Assembly (NCBI GenBank): GCA_003694975.1
Contig: RFJH01000292.1
Coordinates: forward strand, 1-5,626
Length of the DNA stretch: 5,626 bases
Direction: 5' to 3'
Origin: Anaerolineae bacterium
GTDB taxonomy: Bacteria; Chloroflexota; Anaerolineae; Anaerolineales; Villigracilaceae
The notes beneath the pieces were generated by a model. It was not told where the DNA came from and did no database searches. It saw nothing but the letters and a program-made list of their open reading frames with translations. Below are positions 4,776 to 5,626 of this stretch, one piece after another. Position 1 is the first letter of the stretch; every line of letters starts with the position of its first letter. The position numbers were made by a program, and so were the translations under genes.

Positions 4776-5626
4776 ATGATCGGTTTCGTGGGTCTGGACA
4801 TTGCCAAGGATTCCTTCACGGCGGTCTTTTTGTGGGTGGATGACCAGGGACAATCGCATACCACCACGCCACAAACCTTTGCTGCGAACCGGCAGGGGTG
4901 GGAAGCCTTCCTGTCCACCTGGCAAGACTTGCCGCTTCAAACCTGGCTGGTCGGCCTGGCGTCTTCCGGCCCCTACACCCGACTGTACCTCCATCACTTG
5001 CAGCGTCTGCCTCATCCGGTGTACCTGATTTCGCCTTTGCAAGCCGGGCACCTGCGCCGCAGCCGCTCCCTGCGCAAGACCAAGACCGACCGCATTGATG
5101 CCCAAACCCTGGCCGCCTGGCTGTTTTCCGCCTGGCAGGAGGACCGCTTGCCACATCCGGCACGGCCTCCCGCCTCGTTGCGCGACCTGGCCATCCTCTA
5201 TGACCAACTCACCCAGGAGTTGACCCGCGTCCAAAACCGTTTCCGTCAGGTGCTTCATCTCCTCTTTCCCGAACTCGAACGCCGCCAGAAGCGTTTCCCA
5301 AAGGCTTTGCGTCGTTTGCTGCACGTCTTCTCTTCCGCTCAGCAAATCGCCCAGGCTGCCGATGACGACCTGACACCTTTCTGCCGTCACCTTTCCTGGA
5401 CCCCAGACCGCTTGCGTGCCCTGGCACAGCACTCCTGGGGTGTCCATGATCCGGCCGCCGTCCTCCACCTGCGCCAATTGCTCGCCCTTTGGGACGAACT
5501 CGAAACCCGTCGCCAGCAAGTCTGGCTCGACCTCCGTCAACAGGTGCGCGAACGCTATCCCGATGCCTGGAAACGCCTGCGCACCATCCCCGGCCTGGGC
5601 GAACGTCTGACGGCTCTTTTCCTGGC
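4776..5626 (+). CDS. IS110-family DEDD recombinase/transposase (3' end beyond window)
   Basis: The first 283 codons of an intact frame run to the right edge. The N-terminal RuvC-like domain shows GLDIAKDSF with D8 and KTKTDRIDAQTLA with D105 and D108. A central helical, Arg/Gln-rich region (about 145-260) follows. The visible part ends at TIPGLG (270-275), the opening of the Transposase_20 domain; the catalytic serine characteristic of that domain lies downstream and is not visible. In this family the protein, guided by its bridge RNA, excises the element as a circle and inserts it at a matching target. The second acidic position of DEDD, normally Glu in a GxExxGxY context, reads GLASSGPY, placing Ala62 there. 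The ATG is fixed by a strong ribosome site. Family assignment is secure; activity is not. Confidence 0.95.
   Translation, partial: MIGFVGLDIAKDSFTAVFLWVDDQGQSHTTTPQTFAANRQGWEAFLSTWQDLPLQTWLVGLASSGPYTRLYLHHLQRLPHPVYLISPLQAGHLRRSRSLRKTKTDRIDAQTLAAWLFSAWQEDRLPHPARPPASLRDLAILYDQLTQELTRVQNRFRQVLHLLFPELERRQKRFPKALRRLLHVFSSAQQIAQAADDDLTPFCRHLSWTPDRLRALAQHSWGVHDPAAVLHLRQLLALWDELETRRQQVWLDLRQQVRERYPDAWKRLRTIPGLGERLTALFL

Larger units (their letters stand above)
4553..5626 (+). mobile_element. IS110-family insertion sequence, left part (right end beyond window)
   Basis: The element consists of a non-coding left end with strong RNA structure and a plus-strand DEDD recombinase frame that continues past the right edge. 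IS110 elements lack terminal inverted repeats and make no conventional target duplication, so the left boundary cannot be fixed by eye. It must lie after the ahcY ribosome site (4548) and before the first stem (4589), most likely about 4553-4575. A long leader 5' of the recombinase gene places it in the IS110 group, not the IS1111 group, whose RNA lies 3' of the gene. The coordinate given is the earliest plausible start. Confidence 0.75.

Noticed and set aside
4551..5540. A 329-codon open frame on the minus strand opposite the recombinase
   Set aside because: It overlaps the IS110 recombinase and its structured leader, lacks recognisable motifs, and the plus-strand frame has both a strong ribosome site and family signatures.

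Overview
The window has three protein-coding regions, two on the minus strand and one on the plus strand, and both outer genes run off the ends. From left to right (plus coordinates) they are: a very large BTAD-type transcriptional activator with an NTPase domain and TPR tail (minus, C-terminus missing); a complete S-adenosylhomocysteine hydrolase gene, ahcY (minus); and the 5' part of an IS110-family insertion sequence (plus). The IS110 part consists of a structured non-coding leader and the first 283 codons of its recombinase.

The organism is probably a bacterium of the Chloroflexota (Anaerolineae-like). This is inferred from the wHTH-BTAD-STAND ATPase-TPR architecture, which is abundant there, from the short AhcY with GYGWCGRG and NRYGTGQS signatures typical of archaeal and Thermotoga-like enzymes, and from the moderately high GC. 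No rRNA or other marker is present, so this is a lean and not an identification.

Region by region: 1-3138 is one uninterrupted minus-strand frame of 1046 codons. Positions 3139-3279 are a short spacer with a strong hairpin followed by a short T run, read as the ahcY terminator, and a weak candidate promoter for the regulator. Positions 3280-4542 are ahcY with a good Shine-Dalgarno sequence. Positions 4543-4775 are non-coding; after the ahcY ribosome site they look like the left end of the IS110 element. They hold a TAGAAT -10-like box, a perfect 10-bp stem enclosing a symmetric 12 x 12 nt internal loop, a second compact hairpin and a third imperfect hairpin. This is the place and style expected of an IS110 bridge RNA. 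From 4776 to the right edge is the recombinase frame.

The most interesting part is 4553-5626. It combines a candidate bridge RNA of roughly 175 nt with a RuvC-like recombinase in which the second acidic residue of the DEDD set appears to be Ala (A62) instead of Glu. The element lies only about 10-40 bp upstream of ahcY, so it probably separates this housekeeping methyl-cycle gene from its original promoter. Any functional link between the regulator and ahcY is unproven. They are co-directional but separated by the terminator.
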